Below are positions 40,447 to 49,273 of a stretch of 64,000 bases of DNA, piece after piece; the first letter of the stretch is position 1, and every line of letters starts with the position of its first letter. Made by a program: the position numbers and the translations under genes. This DNA comes from DASUPK01 sp963843085 (GTDB taxonomy: Bacteria > Actinomycetota > Thermoleophilia > Solirubrobacterales > 70-9): positions 1,240,001 to 1,304,000 of the forward strand of contig CAWJJG010000011.1 of assembly GCA_963843085.1 (NCBI GenBank), read 5' to 3'. The notes beneath the pieces were generated by a model. That model was not told where the DNA came from, searched no databases, and saw nothing but the letters and a program-made list of their open reading frames with translations.

Positions 40447-42138
40447 ATGGTGGGCGAGCAGATCCTGGGCAGATTCCGCATCGAGGAGCGGATCGGGAGC
40501 GGTGGCTTCGGCACCGTCTATCGCGCCTGGGACGAGCGCCTGCAGCGCCCGGTCGCCGTCAAGGTGATCGACCGCGACCACGGCGCCCCTCGGGTGATGC
40601 GCGAGGCCCAGGCGGTCGCGCGCCTGGCGCACCGCAACATCGCGACGCTGTACGAGCTCGCCAGCGACGGCGAGCGTGCCTTCCTGGTCTCCGAGTTGAT
40701 CGAGGGCGAGACCCTCCGGGCGCTCGGCAGGCGCGGTGAGCTCACCGACCGGCTCGTCGCAGGAGTCGGCGCGGATTCCGCGGCTGCGCTGATGGCTGCT
40801 CATCGGGCGGGAGTCGTCCACCGCGATGTGAAGCCCGAGAACATCCTGGTTGTACGCGAGGGCGCGCGTCAGCGCGACCCGTTTCATGTCGAGGCGAAGC
40901 TGGTCGACTTCGGCATCGCCCGGATCGCCGGCGAGCGCAGCCTGACCGCCACCGGAGCGGTGCTCGGGACCCTGGCCTACATGGCCCCCGAGCAGGCGGA
41001 CGGGCTGCGGCCGGGTCCGTCGGCCGACGTCTACTCCCTCGCGCTGACCCTGTACGAATGCTTCAGCGGGGAGCACCCGCTCGTCCGCGAGAGCCCTGCG
41101 GCGACCGCCAGGGCGATCGGCTCGCCGATCGCCCTCCTTTCGGCGGTCCGGCCGGATCTGCCCGAGGGGATGACGGACGCGATCGACGCCGCGCTCGACC
41201 CCGATGGGGAGGTGCGGCCGCTCGCCTCCGAGCTGGAGGCGGCTCTTGCGGCCCACATCAACGAGCTCGATGGCGACCCCCTGCCGGCGGTCGAGGGGCT
41301 CCAGGGCTTCGACGAGGACGAGCGGCTGCCCCGTTCACTGCCCGGCCTGGCGAGATTCCTTCCCGGGGCAGGGGTGGCCGCACTCGGCATGGCCGCCCTG
41401 ATCGTCACCGGCGCTCCCGCTCCGGTCGTCCTGGCAGCTCTCGTCCCCGGGGCGCTCGCCCTGGGCCGACCCCGTCCCGCGTATGCGCTGCAGCTTGCCC
41501 TCGTCTTCCTCTGGACCCTGATCGGCGCGGGCGATCCGGGGGTCGCGGCCGTCGTCCTCGCGCTGGGCGCACCGCTCCTGGCTCCGGCGATCGACCCGGA
41601 CGCCATCCCGCTTCCCGGCGCCGCCCCGATCCTGGGCCTGATCGGCCTCGGCCCGGTCTATCCGGCTCTTGCCGGACTGACCCGGGGCGCCGCCGGTCGG
41701 GCGCTCCTGGGAGGAATCGGATACCTCTGGATCGCGGCGTGGGAGGAGCTCGCCCACCGCACCCTGCTGCTCGGCCCGGTCGCGGACCCGCCGGCGCACT
41801 GGAAGGGATCGGCAGGCAGCGCGATCTCGGACATCCTGATGCCCCTGATCGACGGCTCGGTGCTGGCGGCCGCCGGAATCTTCGCGGCCGCGGCGCTCGT
41901 TCTCCCCGTCCTCGTGCGTGGACGCACGCCGCTGCTCGACGCCGTGGGCGCCTTGATCTGGGCGGCCGGCCTGATCACGACCCTGAAGCTGGTCGCCGGG
42001 GGCAGCACGCCGCCCGGCCTGCTCTTCGGGACTCTCCTGGCCGCGGTGATTGCCGCCGTGCTCGCCCGGAGAATGGGCCCGCCGGCGCATTACACGAGTG
42101 CCTCCCTCGAGGGGCCGCCGCCCGATGCGCTCGCGTAG
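40447..42138 (+). CDS. Ser/Thr protein kinase fused to a polytopic membrane domain
   Basis: The ATG at 40447 follows GGAG by five bases; the 563-residue protein starts MVGEQILGRFRIEERIGSGG. Kinase motifs: P-loop GSGGFGTVYRA, Lys39 in VAVKV, HRDVKPEN (125-132), DFG at 154-156 and APEQ at 180. After a short linker, residues about 305-545 hold some eight hydrophobic helices with the charged loop WIAAWEELAHRTLLLG. Most bacterial Hanks kinases have one span and an ectodomain; this one has no large ectodomain. An in-frame GTG at 40402 would add 15 residues. It heads the fhaA-pknB cluster, so it may occupy the PknA position. Confidence 0.85.
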   Translation: MVGEQILGRFRIEERIGSGGFGTVYRAWDERLQRPVAVKVIDRDHGAPRVMREAQAVARLAHRNIATLYELASDGERAFLVSELIEGETLRALGRRGELTDRLVAGVGADSAAALMAAHRAGVVHRDVKPENILVVREGARQRDPFHVEAKLVDFGIARIAGERSLTATGAVLGTLAYMAPEQADGLRPGPSADVYSLALTLYECFSGEHPLVRESPAATARAIGSPIALLSAVRPDLPEGMTDAIDAALDPDGEVRPLASELEAALAAHINELDGDPLPAVEGLQGFDEDERLPRSLPGLARFLPGAGVAALGMAALIVTGAPAPVVLAALVPGALALGRPRPAYALQLALVFLWTLIGAGDPGVAAVVLALGAPLLAPAIDPDAIPLPGAAPILGLIGLGPVYPALAGLTRGAAGRALLGGIGYLWIAAWEELAHRTLLLGPVADPPAHWKGSAGSAISDILMPLIDGSVLAAAGIFAAAALVLPVLVRGRTPLLDAVGALIWAAGLITTLKLVAGGSTPPGLLFGTLLAAVIAAVLARRMGPPAHYTSASLEGPPPDALA

Positions 42139-42207
42139 CTTCACGCACTAGCATTTCGCCCCGGCCTGCGTTGCCGCTGGCCGTCCCACCGATCCCAGGA
42201 GCCTGTC

Positions 42208-42975
42208 ATCAGCGTTCTGCGCAACCTTGAAGCTCGCATCGAGGGCCTCGTCGAGGGCGTTTTCAGCCGTGCCTTCAGCTCCGGCGTGCAGCCGGTGGAG
42301 ATCGCCCGCAAGCTCGCCAAGGAGATGGATGCCCACAAGACGGCCTCCGTCCAGCGGGTCTACGTGCCCAACGAGTACACGGTCTGGCTCTGCCCGGACG
42401 ACTACGAGCGCTTCAAGGACTACGAGGCCTCACTCGCTCAGGAGCTGAGCGGCCACCTGCTGGAGCATGCTCGCCACCACGACTACGATCTGCTCACCAG
42501 GCCCGTCGTGAACCTCGACCAGGACGAGCGACTCCGGCTCGGCGAGTTCGGGATCCAGACCCGTCTGGTCCGCCCGCCGCAACGACAGGGCGCCGACCCG
42601 GAGCAGGGGGAGCACGGCCACACCATGGTCTACTCGGCGACGCAGGCGGACAAGGCGAAGTCGAAGCGCCGCCCGGACGCCGCCTACTCGGAGACCAGGG
42701 CGATCGTCACGGTCGACGATCGCCGCTATGTCCTCGACGGCCCGACGGCGACGCTCGGGCGCTCCAAGGAGGCCGATTGCATCATCGATGACCCCAACAT
42801 CTCTCGCCGGCATGCGGAGCTGCGCCGGTCGAGCGTCGGGGATTGGCAGATCGTCGACCTCAACTCGACCAACGGTGTGAAGGTCAACGGCCGCCGCGTC
42901 GCGAACGCCCGACTGTCGCCGGGGGATGAGATCACGCTAGGGACCAAGGTCTTCGGTTTCGACATCGAGCAGTGA
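42208..42975 (+). CDS. fhaA: FhaA-type DUF3662 and FHA domain protein with probable ATC start
   Basis: FhaA proteins bind phosphothreonine on kinases and envelope proteins. The frame encodes the conserved DUF3662 N-terminus, xSVLRNLEARIEGLVEGVF..., only if it begins at ATC 42208-42210, which has AGGAG six bases upstream. No ATG, GTG or TTG exists in frame between the previous gene's stop and a GTG at 42286, which would delete the first 26 conserved residues. The C-terminal FHA domain has LGRSKEADC, ISRRHAELR and DLNSTNGVKVNG. The linker is short. Length from ATC is 255 residues. It overlaps fhaB by GTGA. Confidence 0.88.
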   Translation: MSVLRNLEARIEGLVEGVFSRAFSSGVQPVEIARKLAKEMDAHKTASVQRVYVPNEYTVWLCPDDYERFKDYEASLAQELSGHLLEHARHHDYDLLTRPVVNLDQDERLRLGEFGIQTRLVRPPQRQGADPEQGEHGHTMVYSATQADKAKSKRRPDAAYSETRAIVTVDDRRYVLDGPTATLGRSKEADCIIDDPNISRRHAELRRSSVGDWQIVDLNSTNGVKVNGRRVANARLSPGDEITLGTKVFGFDIEQ

Positions 42976-43436
42976 ACGACCTCGAGCCGCTAGCCGTAGC
43001 GCTCAAGTTCGGCTTCCTGGCCGTCCTCTATCTCTTCTTGCTCTGGGTCACCCGCATGGCGCTGCGCGACCTGCGGGGCACGGCGTCGCCTGGGTTCGAG
43101 ACCGGCTACCACGACGTGCTCGGGGGCGAGGCCGAGGCGACTGACGCCTTCCTCGTCGTCCAGGAGGGCGGCGGCCTCAACAAGGGCGATCACTTCGACC
43201 TCTTCGGCGGTATATCCCTGGGCCGCTCCGCGGACGCCGATGTGAGGCTCGACGACCGGTACGCATCCGGCTTCCACGCCCGGGTGTTCAACCGCGGCGG
43301 CAACTACTTCGTCGAGGACCTGAACTCCACCAACGGCACGCTGCTCAACTCGCAGGAGCTGCACGGAGAGGCCGAGCTCCGGCCCGGTGACGTGATTCGG
43401 ATCGGGGACACTGAGTTGCGCTTCGAGGTCTCCTGA
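42972..43436 (+). CDS. fhaB: membrane-anchored FHA protein FhaB
   Basis: The 154-residue protein has one N-terminal membrane helix (about 10-30), a linker, and a C-terminal FHA domain with LGRSADADVRL, FHARVFNRG and DLNSTNGTLLN. In mycobacteria FhaB (FipA) binds phosphorylated division proteins such as FtsZ/FtsQ. It starts at a GTG inside the fhaA stop and ends in the pstP start (TGATG). Confidence 0.92.
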   Translation: MNDLEPLAVALKFGFLAVLYLFLLWVTRMALRDLRGTASPGFETGYHDVLGGEAEATDAFLVVQEGGGLNKGDHFDLFGGISLGRSADADVRLDDRYASGFHARVFNRGGNYFVEDLNSTNGTLLNSQELHGEAELRPGDVIRIGDTELRFEVS

Positions 43437-44680
43437 TGCTGACCGTCGCCGAAGAAGCCCACAAGACCGATACCGGTCGCCAGCGCCACGCGAACGAGGA
43501 CTCCTACTTCGCGCGAGCACCGCTGTTCGCCGTCGCGGACGGGATGGGCGGGGCCCAGGCCGGCGAGGTCGCCTCGCGGATCGCCGCCAGCGCCTTCGAG
43601 CGGCGCGGCCAGCTCACTGAAGAGGAGCCGGCCGAGGGCCAGCTCGAGCAGATCGCGCAGTCGGCGAACCGCGAGATTCACCAACTGGCCCAGGAGGATT
43701 CCTCGCGAGCCGGCATGGGGACCACACTGACCGCCGCGATGCTGCGGGGGAACGAGGTGGCGTTCGGCCACGTCGGCGACAGTCGCGCCTACGTGCTGCG
43801 CGACGGGCAGCTCAAGCGGCTCACCAAGGACCACTCGCTGGTCGAGGAGCTCCGCCGCCAGGGCCGGCTGACCGAGGAGGAGGCTGAGGAGCATCCCCAG
43901 CGCTCGATCATCACCCGCGCCCTCGGTCCCGAGCCGAACGTGAATGTCGACACCATGACCTTCCCGGCCAAGGACGGCGACGTCTTCCTGCTCTGCAGCG
44001 ACGGCCTCACGACGATGGTCTCGGACGACGAGATCCGCCAGATCCTGCTCTCCTCGCGAAGCCTGCGCGGCGCGGTCAAGGAGCTCGTCGACGCGGCCAA
44101 CCGCGGCGGAGGCCGGGACAACATCACCGCCGTCGCGTTTCGTGTGGCCGATGCGGACGCGCGAGAGGGCGAGGAGAGCGCGACGCTGATCTCCAGGACC
44201 GCCGAGCAGGCCGGCCTCACCGGCGAGCGGATGCGCGCCGCGTCCGATCGTATGCGGGGTCGCGGCCCACTGCCCGCCCCGCCGCGCCGCCGCCGCCGCT
44301 TCCTCGGCTGGGCCGCGGCCATCCTCGTGGTGATCGTGGTGATCGGCGGCGGCTTCCTGTTTGCTCGCTCCGTCTACTTCCTCGGCACCGACGAGGGCGG
44401 CAACGTCGCCCTCTATCGCGGCCTGCCCTACAGCCTCCCGCTCGGCATCAGCCTCTACTCGAAGCAGTACTCGGTCCCGGTCCAGGAGGGGACCCTCTCC
44501 GAGGACCGCCAGCGCGCAGTCACCGGGCACACCCTGCGCGGCAAGGGTGACGCGACCGACCTGATCGACGACATCCAGGCGAGACCCACCGAGGGCCTGC
44601 CGCCACCGCCGGCTCCGCCGCCGTCCAAGAAGAAGAAGTCTGGGGCCAACTCGAACGGCCAGCAGGCCAAGAAGAGTTGA
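43436..44680 (+). CDS. pstP: PP2C-type protein phosphatase PstP
   Basis: PstP removes phosphate from the cluster's kinases and their targets. The 414-residue protein has the PP2C motifs RHANEDSYF, AVADGMGGAQAGE, GHVGDSRAYVLRDG, LLCSDGLT and GGGRDNITAV with the two-metal aspartates. One membrane helix follows (about 283-305), then a short ectodomain ending Pro- and Lys-rich. It is shorter than mycobacterial PstP (about 514) mainly in the ectodomain. It overlaps both neighbours. Confidence 0.94.
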   Translation: MLTVAEEAHKTDTGRQRHANEDSYFARAPLFAVADGMGGAQAGEVASRIAASAFERRGQLTEEEPAEGQLEQIAQSANREIHQLAQEDSSRAGMGTTLTAAMLRGNEVAFGHVGDSRAYVLRDGQLKRLTKDHSLVEELRRQGRLTEEEAEEHPQRSIITRALGPEPNVNVDTMTFPAKDGDVFLLCSDGLTTMVSDDEIRQILLSSRSLRGAVKELVDAANRGGGRDNITAVAFRVADADAREGEESATLISRTAEQAGLTGERMRAASDRMRGRGPLPAPPRRRRRFLGWAAAILVVIVVIGGGFLFARSVYFLGTDEGGNVALYRGLPYSLPLGISLYSKQYSVPVQEGTLSEDRQRAVTGHTLRGKGDATDLIDDIQARPTEGLPPPPAPPPSKKKKSGANSNGQQAKKS

Positions 44681-46002
44681 GCGCCCGCACCCGCGAGCTC
44701 TTTGCCTTGATCCCGGTCGCGCTGCTGGTCACGGCCGGGTTCACGGCCGTGCTCATCACCAACTCGGATCAGCTCAACGCGAGCGTCTTCTACGGCGCCT
44801 ACTTCCTGGCGGTCTGCGTCGCCACCCACTTAGTCATCCGCGTCCGCCTGCCCGACGCCGATCCCTTCCTCTTCCCGCTGGTGGCGCTCCTGGCGGCCTT
44901 CGGGCTGGTGATGCTCTACCGGCTCGACCAGGGCCTGGCGAGAGACCAGGCCAATTGGTTCGTGCTCGGCCTGGTCCTCTTCTCGGGGACGATCATCTTC
45001 CTGCGGGACTACGAGGCGCTCGAGCGCTACCGCTACCTGATCGCGCTCGCCGGGATCGTCCTGCTGATCCTGCCCCGTTTCCTGGGGCATGCGACGAACG
45101 ACGCGTATCTCGCAGTCAACTTCGGGCCCGTCACCTTCCAGCCGACCGAGCTGGCGAAGATCTGCATCGTCGTCTTCCTCGCCAGCTACCTGAACGAGCG
45201 CCGGGAGGTGCTCGTGGTGGGGGCACGGCGGTTCATGGGGCTGGTGCTGCCCCCGCTCAAGCATCTGGGGCCCTTGCTCGTCGTCTGGGGCGCGGCGATG
45301 GTCCTGCTGGTCTTCATCCGGGACCTGGGAAGCTCGGTGATGTTCTTCGGGGCGTTCCTCGCGCTGATCTACGTCGCGACCGGGCGGCTTTCGTTCGTGA
45401 TCATCGGCCTGCTCATGTTCGTACTGGGCGCCTACTTCTTCGCCCACACTGCTCCGCACATCCAGCAGCGCTTCGACATCTGGCTCGACCCGTTCCACGA
45501 CTCGAGCGGCAGCGGCTACCAGCTCTCGCAGTCGATCTTCGCCCAGGCGGACGGTGGTCTCTTCGGGAAGGGCCTGGGTGATTCGCTCGTCCAGCTGCCG
45601 GCCTGCCACGGGGACTTCCCGGACCGCTGCGCGATCCTCCCCGCGCCCCACACCGACTTCATCTACGCCGTGATCGTCGATGAGCTCGGCCTGTTCGGCG
45701 GCGCCGCGGTGGTCCTGATCTACGCGCTGATCGCCGAGCGAGGCTTCAAGACCGCGATCCTGGCTGAGGACGGGTTCTCAAAGCTGCTCGCCACCGGCCT
45801 GACCACGATCTTCGCCCTGCAGGCCTTCGTGATCATCGGCGGCGTCACCAGGGTGATCCCGCTGACGGGCGTGACCCTGCCCTTCATCAGCTACGGCGGC
45901 AGCTCGATCGTCGCCAACTTCATCCTGCTCGCACTCTTATTGATGGTCTCCGACAAGTCCCGCCGCCGGGTGCGGCTGCAGAACCAGGGGGCGCCCCAGT
46001 GA
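44677..46002 (+). CDS. FtsW/RodA/SpoVE family peptidoglycan glycosyltransferase
   Basis: The 441-residue SEDS protein polymerizes lipid II with a partner transpeptidase. It has about ten membrane helices and the signature FISYGGSSIVANF near the C-terminus; ASYLNERREVL and FQPTELAK match other SEDS blocks. It starts at a TTG inside the pstP stop (TTGA) and overlaps the next PBP gene (GTGA), its probable partner. Position equals mycobacterial rodA; whether it acts in elongation or division is not decided by sequence. Confidence 0.93.
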   Translation: MSARTRELFALIPVALLVTAGFTAVLITNSDQLNASVFYGAYFLAVCVATHLVIRVRLPDADPFLFPLVALLAAFGLVMLYRLDQGLARDQANWFVLGLVLFSGTIIFLRDYEALERYRYLIALAGIVLLILPRFLGHATNDAYLAVNFGPVTFQPTELAKICIVVFLASYLNERREVLVVGARRFMGLVLPPLKHLGPLLVVWGAAMVLLVFIRDLGSSVMFFGAFLALIYVATGRLSFVIIGLLMFVLGAYFFAHTAPHIQQRFDIWLDPFHDSSGSGYQLSQSIFAQADGGLFGKGLGDSLVQLPACHGDFPDRCAILPAPHTDFIYAVIVDELGLFGGAAVVLIYALIAERGFKTAILAEDGFSKLLATGLTTIFALQAFVIIGGVTRVIPLTGVTLPFISYGGSSIVANFILLALLLMVSDKSRRRVRLQNQGAPQ

Positions 46003-47432
46003 ACCGGCAGATCGTCAAGCTCTTCGGCCTGATCCTGGTGCTCTACGCGCTGCTCTTCGGCTTCACTTCGTACTGGTCGGTCTTCGACTCGAGCTCTCTG
46101 AAGGCGAACACCGCGAACCGCAGGCCGCTGCTCGAGGAGCAACAGATCAAGCGCGGCGACATCGTCGCCGACGACGGGACCGTGATCGCGCACTCGCGAG
46201 CGGTCGGCAAGGGCAACAACAAGACCTATGTCCGGCACTACCCGCTCGGCTCCCTGTTCGGCAACCCGATCGGGTACAGCTACGTCGACCGCGGCAGGGT
46301 CAGCTTCGAGCTCTCCCACAACGACGAGCTGGTCGGCAACAAGACCGAGTTCCTCTCGGTGCTCGATGAGCTCCAGGGTCACGCGCAGCAGGGCGACAAG
46401 GTCCAGTCCGCGCTCAACGTGAACGCACAGCAAGCCGCCGTGAACGGCCTCGCCGGGCGCCGCGGCTCCGTCGTTGCGATCGTGCCGTCGACCGGGGAGG
46501 TCAAGGCGATGGTGAGCATCCCCGAGTACGACCCGAACCAGGTCGAGCGGGCGAGCACCTTCAGGCACCTCAACACCGACACGAGCGCCCCGCTGCTGAA
46601 CCGGGCCACTCAGGGCGGCTATCCACCGGGCTCGACGATGAAGGTAGTGACCGCGACGGCGGCGCTGGACAGCGGCGACCTCAGCCCCAACTCCGTCCTC
46701 AGCGGCCGGTCGCCGATCCCGATCGAGGGCGTGCCGCTCGCGAACTCCGGAGGGGAGCAGTTCGGCGACATCGACATGACCACCGCGTTGACCAACTCCG
46801 TCAACACCTGGTGGGCACAGGCCGGGGAGAAGATCGGCAAGGACACGTTGTTCAAGTACATGGACCGCTACGGCTTCAATGCGAAGCCGCGCCTCGATTA
46901 TCCGAACTTCCAGCTCTTCGCGAGCGGCGTCTACGACGGGAACAAGCTGCTCAACGCCTCCGACTCGATCGACATCGGCCGCGTCGCGATCGGCCAGGAG
47001 CGGCTGCGCGTCACGCCTCTCCAGATGGCCGAGGTGGCCTCCGCCGTCGCGAACAAGGGCGAGCTGATGGAGCCGCGCCTCTGGTCGAAGGTGATCGATC
47101 CGGATGGCCGTGAGACGAAGCTCGACCCCGCCCGTCAGAGCAGGGTGATGAGCGAGGACACCGCGTCCCAGCTCAACGACATGATGCAGAGCGTCGTGAA
47201 CGAGGGAACCGGGACGGCTGCGGCACTCTCGGGCGTCGACGTCGCGGGCAAGACGGGGACGGCCGAGATCTCACCAGGCGTCAACGACGCCTGGTTCATC
47301 GGCTTCGCGCCCGCCAACGACCCGAAGATCGCGATCTCCTGCATCGTGGAGCACACCAGCGGTTTCGGCGGCCCGACCTGCGGCCCGATCTTCAGCGCAG
47401 TCGCGGAATCGCTGCTGGGGAGCGGTGCCTAG
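45999..47432 (+). CDS. pbpA: penicillin-binding transpeptidase PbpA
   Basis: This class B PBP cross-links peptidoglycan. The 477-residue protein has one N-terminal membrane helix (about 9-27), a dimer/pedestal domain starting RRPLLEEQQIKRGDI, and a transpeptidase domain with Ser212-Lys215 (PPGSTMK), SVN (267-269) and KTGTAE. It starts at a GTG in the SEDS gene stop. It is in the same place as mycobacterial pbpA and pairs with the SEDS protein. Confidence 0.94.
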   Translation: MNRQIVKLFGLILVLYALLFGFTSYWSVFDSSSLKANTANRRPLLEEQQIKRGDIVADDGTVIAHSRAVGKGNNKTYVRHYPLGSLFGNPIGYSYVDRGRVSFELSHNDELVGNKTEFLSVLDELQGHAQQGDKVQSALNVNAQQAAVNGLAGRRGSVVAIVPSTGEVKAMVSIPEYDPNQVERASTFRHLNTDTSAPLLNRATQGGYPPGSTMKVVTATAALDSGDLSPNSVLSGRSPIPIEGVPLANSGGEQFGDIDMTTALTNSVNTWWAQAGEKIGKDTLFKYMDRYGFNAKPRLDYPNFQLFASGVYDGNKLLNASDSIDIGRVAIGQERLRVTPLQMAEVASAVANKGELMEPRLWSKVIDPDGRETKLDPARQSRVMSEDTASQLNDMMQSVVNEGTGTAAALSGVDVAGKTGTAEISPGVNDAWFIGFAPANDPKIAISCIVEHTSGFGGPTCGPIFSAVAESLLGSGA

Positions 47433-49273
47433 TGGCGAGCTCACGCAAGGGGACGATGGTCGACGAGCGCTACCGGCTGGACCGGAAGATCGGCTCGGGC
47501 GGAATGGCGGACGTCTGGCTCGCCGAGGACACCGAGCTCGATCGCAACGTCGCGATTAAGATCCTCCACGACCGCTTCGCCCAGGACGGCGAGTTCGTGC
47601 AGCGCTTCCAGCGCGAGGCCCAGTCGGCCGCCGGCCTGCAGCACCCGAACGTGGTCGGCGTGTTCGACCGGGGCACCTTTCGCGATTCGTACTTCATCGC
47701 CATGGAGTACGTGGACGGCCCCTCGCTCAAGGACCTGGTCGCGGGCGGGATGGGGACGAAGGACGCCATCGACTTCACGCGGCAGATCCTGAAGGCCGCC
47801 CGCTTCGCCCACCGCAAGGGGATCATCCACCGCGACCTGAAGCCGCAGAATGTCCTGATCGACGACGAGGGTCGCGCCCGTGTCGCCGACTTCGGGATCG
47901 CGCGCGGCGGCGAGAACTCGGACATCACCGCCACCGGCTCGGTGATGGGAACGGCCCAGTATCTCTCGCCGGAGCAGGCGCAGGGCAAGCCGACCACCCC
48001 GAGCTCCGACATCTATTCGATCGGGGTGATCCTCTACGAGGCGCTGACCGGCCGGGTGCCCTTCGAGGGGGACAGCGCCGTCGCGGTCGCCCTGAAGCAG
48101 GTCTCCGAGACGCCCAGGAGACCCAGCGCCATCAAGCCCGACATCCCACCGGCCCTGGACGCCGTCGTCATGCGGGCCCTCGCCAAGGACCCGGAGGCCC
48201 GCTTCAAGGACGCCGACGCGTTCCTGAAGGCTCTCGACGCCGCGGAGAAGGCGCCGGATTCGCCGCGCCCCCAGGACACGGCCGCCTATGCTGCCGTGTC
48301 CCCGGAGGGGGAGACCGACCTTCCCGTCGAGGAGGAGGTCTACGAGGAGTACGACCCGGACCGGCGTCGCCGCTGGCGCTGGCTCGTGCTCGCCCTGCTC
48401 GCTTGCGGCGTGGCGGCGCTCGTCGCCTACGCCCTCACCCGCCCGCAGCAGGTCGGAATCCCCGACGTGATCGGCAAGAACTCCGATCAGGCAACTCAGA
48501 TCCTCGACAGCGCCGGCTTCAAGGTCGCGATCAAGGCCGTGCCGAGCGCCGTGCCGAGGGATCAGGTCGTCGAGCAGGACCCCATCCCCACCGACCGCGG
48601 CGGCGGCAAGGTCGAGGAGGGCTCCACTGTCACCCTGAGCGTCAGCTCCGGTCCGGCGATCCGGGCCGTTCCCTCCATCGTTGGCCTGAGCGAGGCCGAT
48701 GCGACCAAACGCCTGGAAAAGAACGGTTTCAAGGTCAACGTCATGCAGCAATACTCGAAGTCCGTCCCCAGGGGCTCGGTGATCGGCACCTCGCCGGCGG
48801 CCGGCACCCAGCTCTCGACCCTGCAGCCCGTGACGCTGCTGGTCTCGCGCGGCGCGAACACCGTCGTCGTTCCCAACGTCGTCGGCCTGAACGACCAGCA
48901 GGCGCTGGCCACGCTGTCGAATGCCGGGCTCTCGGGCACCGAGGTCCAGAAGGACTCAACCGAGCCACAGGGCAAGGTCCTGAGCCAGAGCCCCGGTTCC
49001 GGCAAGCGTGTCCCGCGCGGCTCCCAGGTCACGATCTTCGCCTCGACGGGCGCGATCACCGTCCCCGACGTCACGGGCCTGCTGCGGAAGGACGCGGTCA
49101 ACACCCTGAAGAAGGCGGGCTTCACCCCGGCCGTGACCGAGCAGACCACCAGCGATCCGAATGAGGTCGGCGTCGTTATCTCCGAGTTCCCACCGGGCGG
49201 CTCCCGGGGGCAGCGGGGCGACACGGTGACGATCTCGGTCGGGATCGCCGCGCCGACCGCCACGACGCCATGA
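47432..49273 (+). CDS. pknB: Ser/Thr protein kinase PknB with four PASTA repeats
   Basis: The 613-residue kinase has the P-loop IGSGGMADVWLA, Lys43 (VAIKIL), IHRDLKPQN, VADFGIAR and SPEQAQG. One membrane helix lies at about 308-330. Four PASTA domains follow, starting GIPDVIGKNSDQA, AVPSIVGLSEADA, VVPNVVGLNDQQA and TVPDVTGLLRKDA; PASTA domains bind muropeptides or lipid II. The GTG overlaps the pbpA stop by one base (TAGTG). A separate pknA does not follow; other kinases flank the cluster instead. Confidence 0.95.
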   Translation: MASSRKGTMVDERYRLDRKIGSGGMADVWLAEDTELDRNVAIKILHDRFAQDGEFVQRFQREAQSAAGLQHPNVVGVFDRGTFRDSYFIAMEYVDGPSLKDLVAGGMGTKDAIDFTRQILKAARFAHRKGIIHRDLKPQNVLIDDEGRARVADFGIARGGENSDITATGSVMGTAQYLSPEQAQGKPTTPSSDIYSIGVILYEALTGRVPFEGDSAVAVALKQVSETPRRPSAIKPDIPPALDAVVMRALAKDPEARFKDADAFLKALDAAEKAPDSPRPQDTAAYAAVSPEGETDLPVEEEVYEEYDPDRRRRWRWLVLALLACGVAALVAYALTRPQQVGIPDVIGKNSDQATQILDSAGFKVAIKAVPSAVPRDQVVEQDPIPTDRGGGKVEEGSTVTLSVSSGPAIRAVPSIVGLSEADATKRLEKNGFKVNVMQQYSKSVPRGSVIGTSPAAGTQLSTLQPVTLLVSRGANTVVVPNVVGLNDQQALATLSNAGLSGTEVQKDSTEPQGKVLSQSPGSGKRVPRGSQVTIFASTGAITVPDVTGLLRKDAVNTLKKAGFTPAVTEQTTSDPNEVGVVISEFPPGGSRGQRGDTVTISVGIAAPTATTP

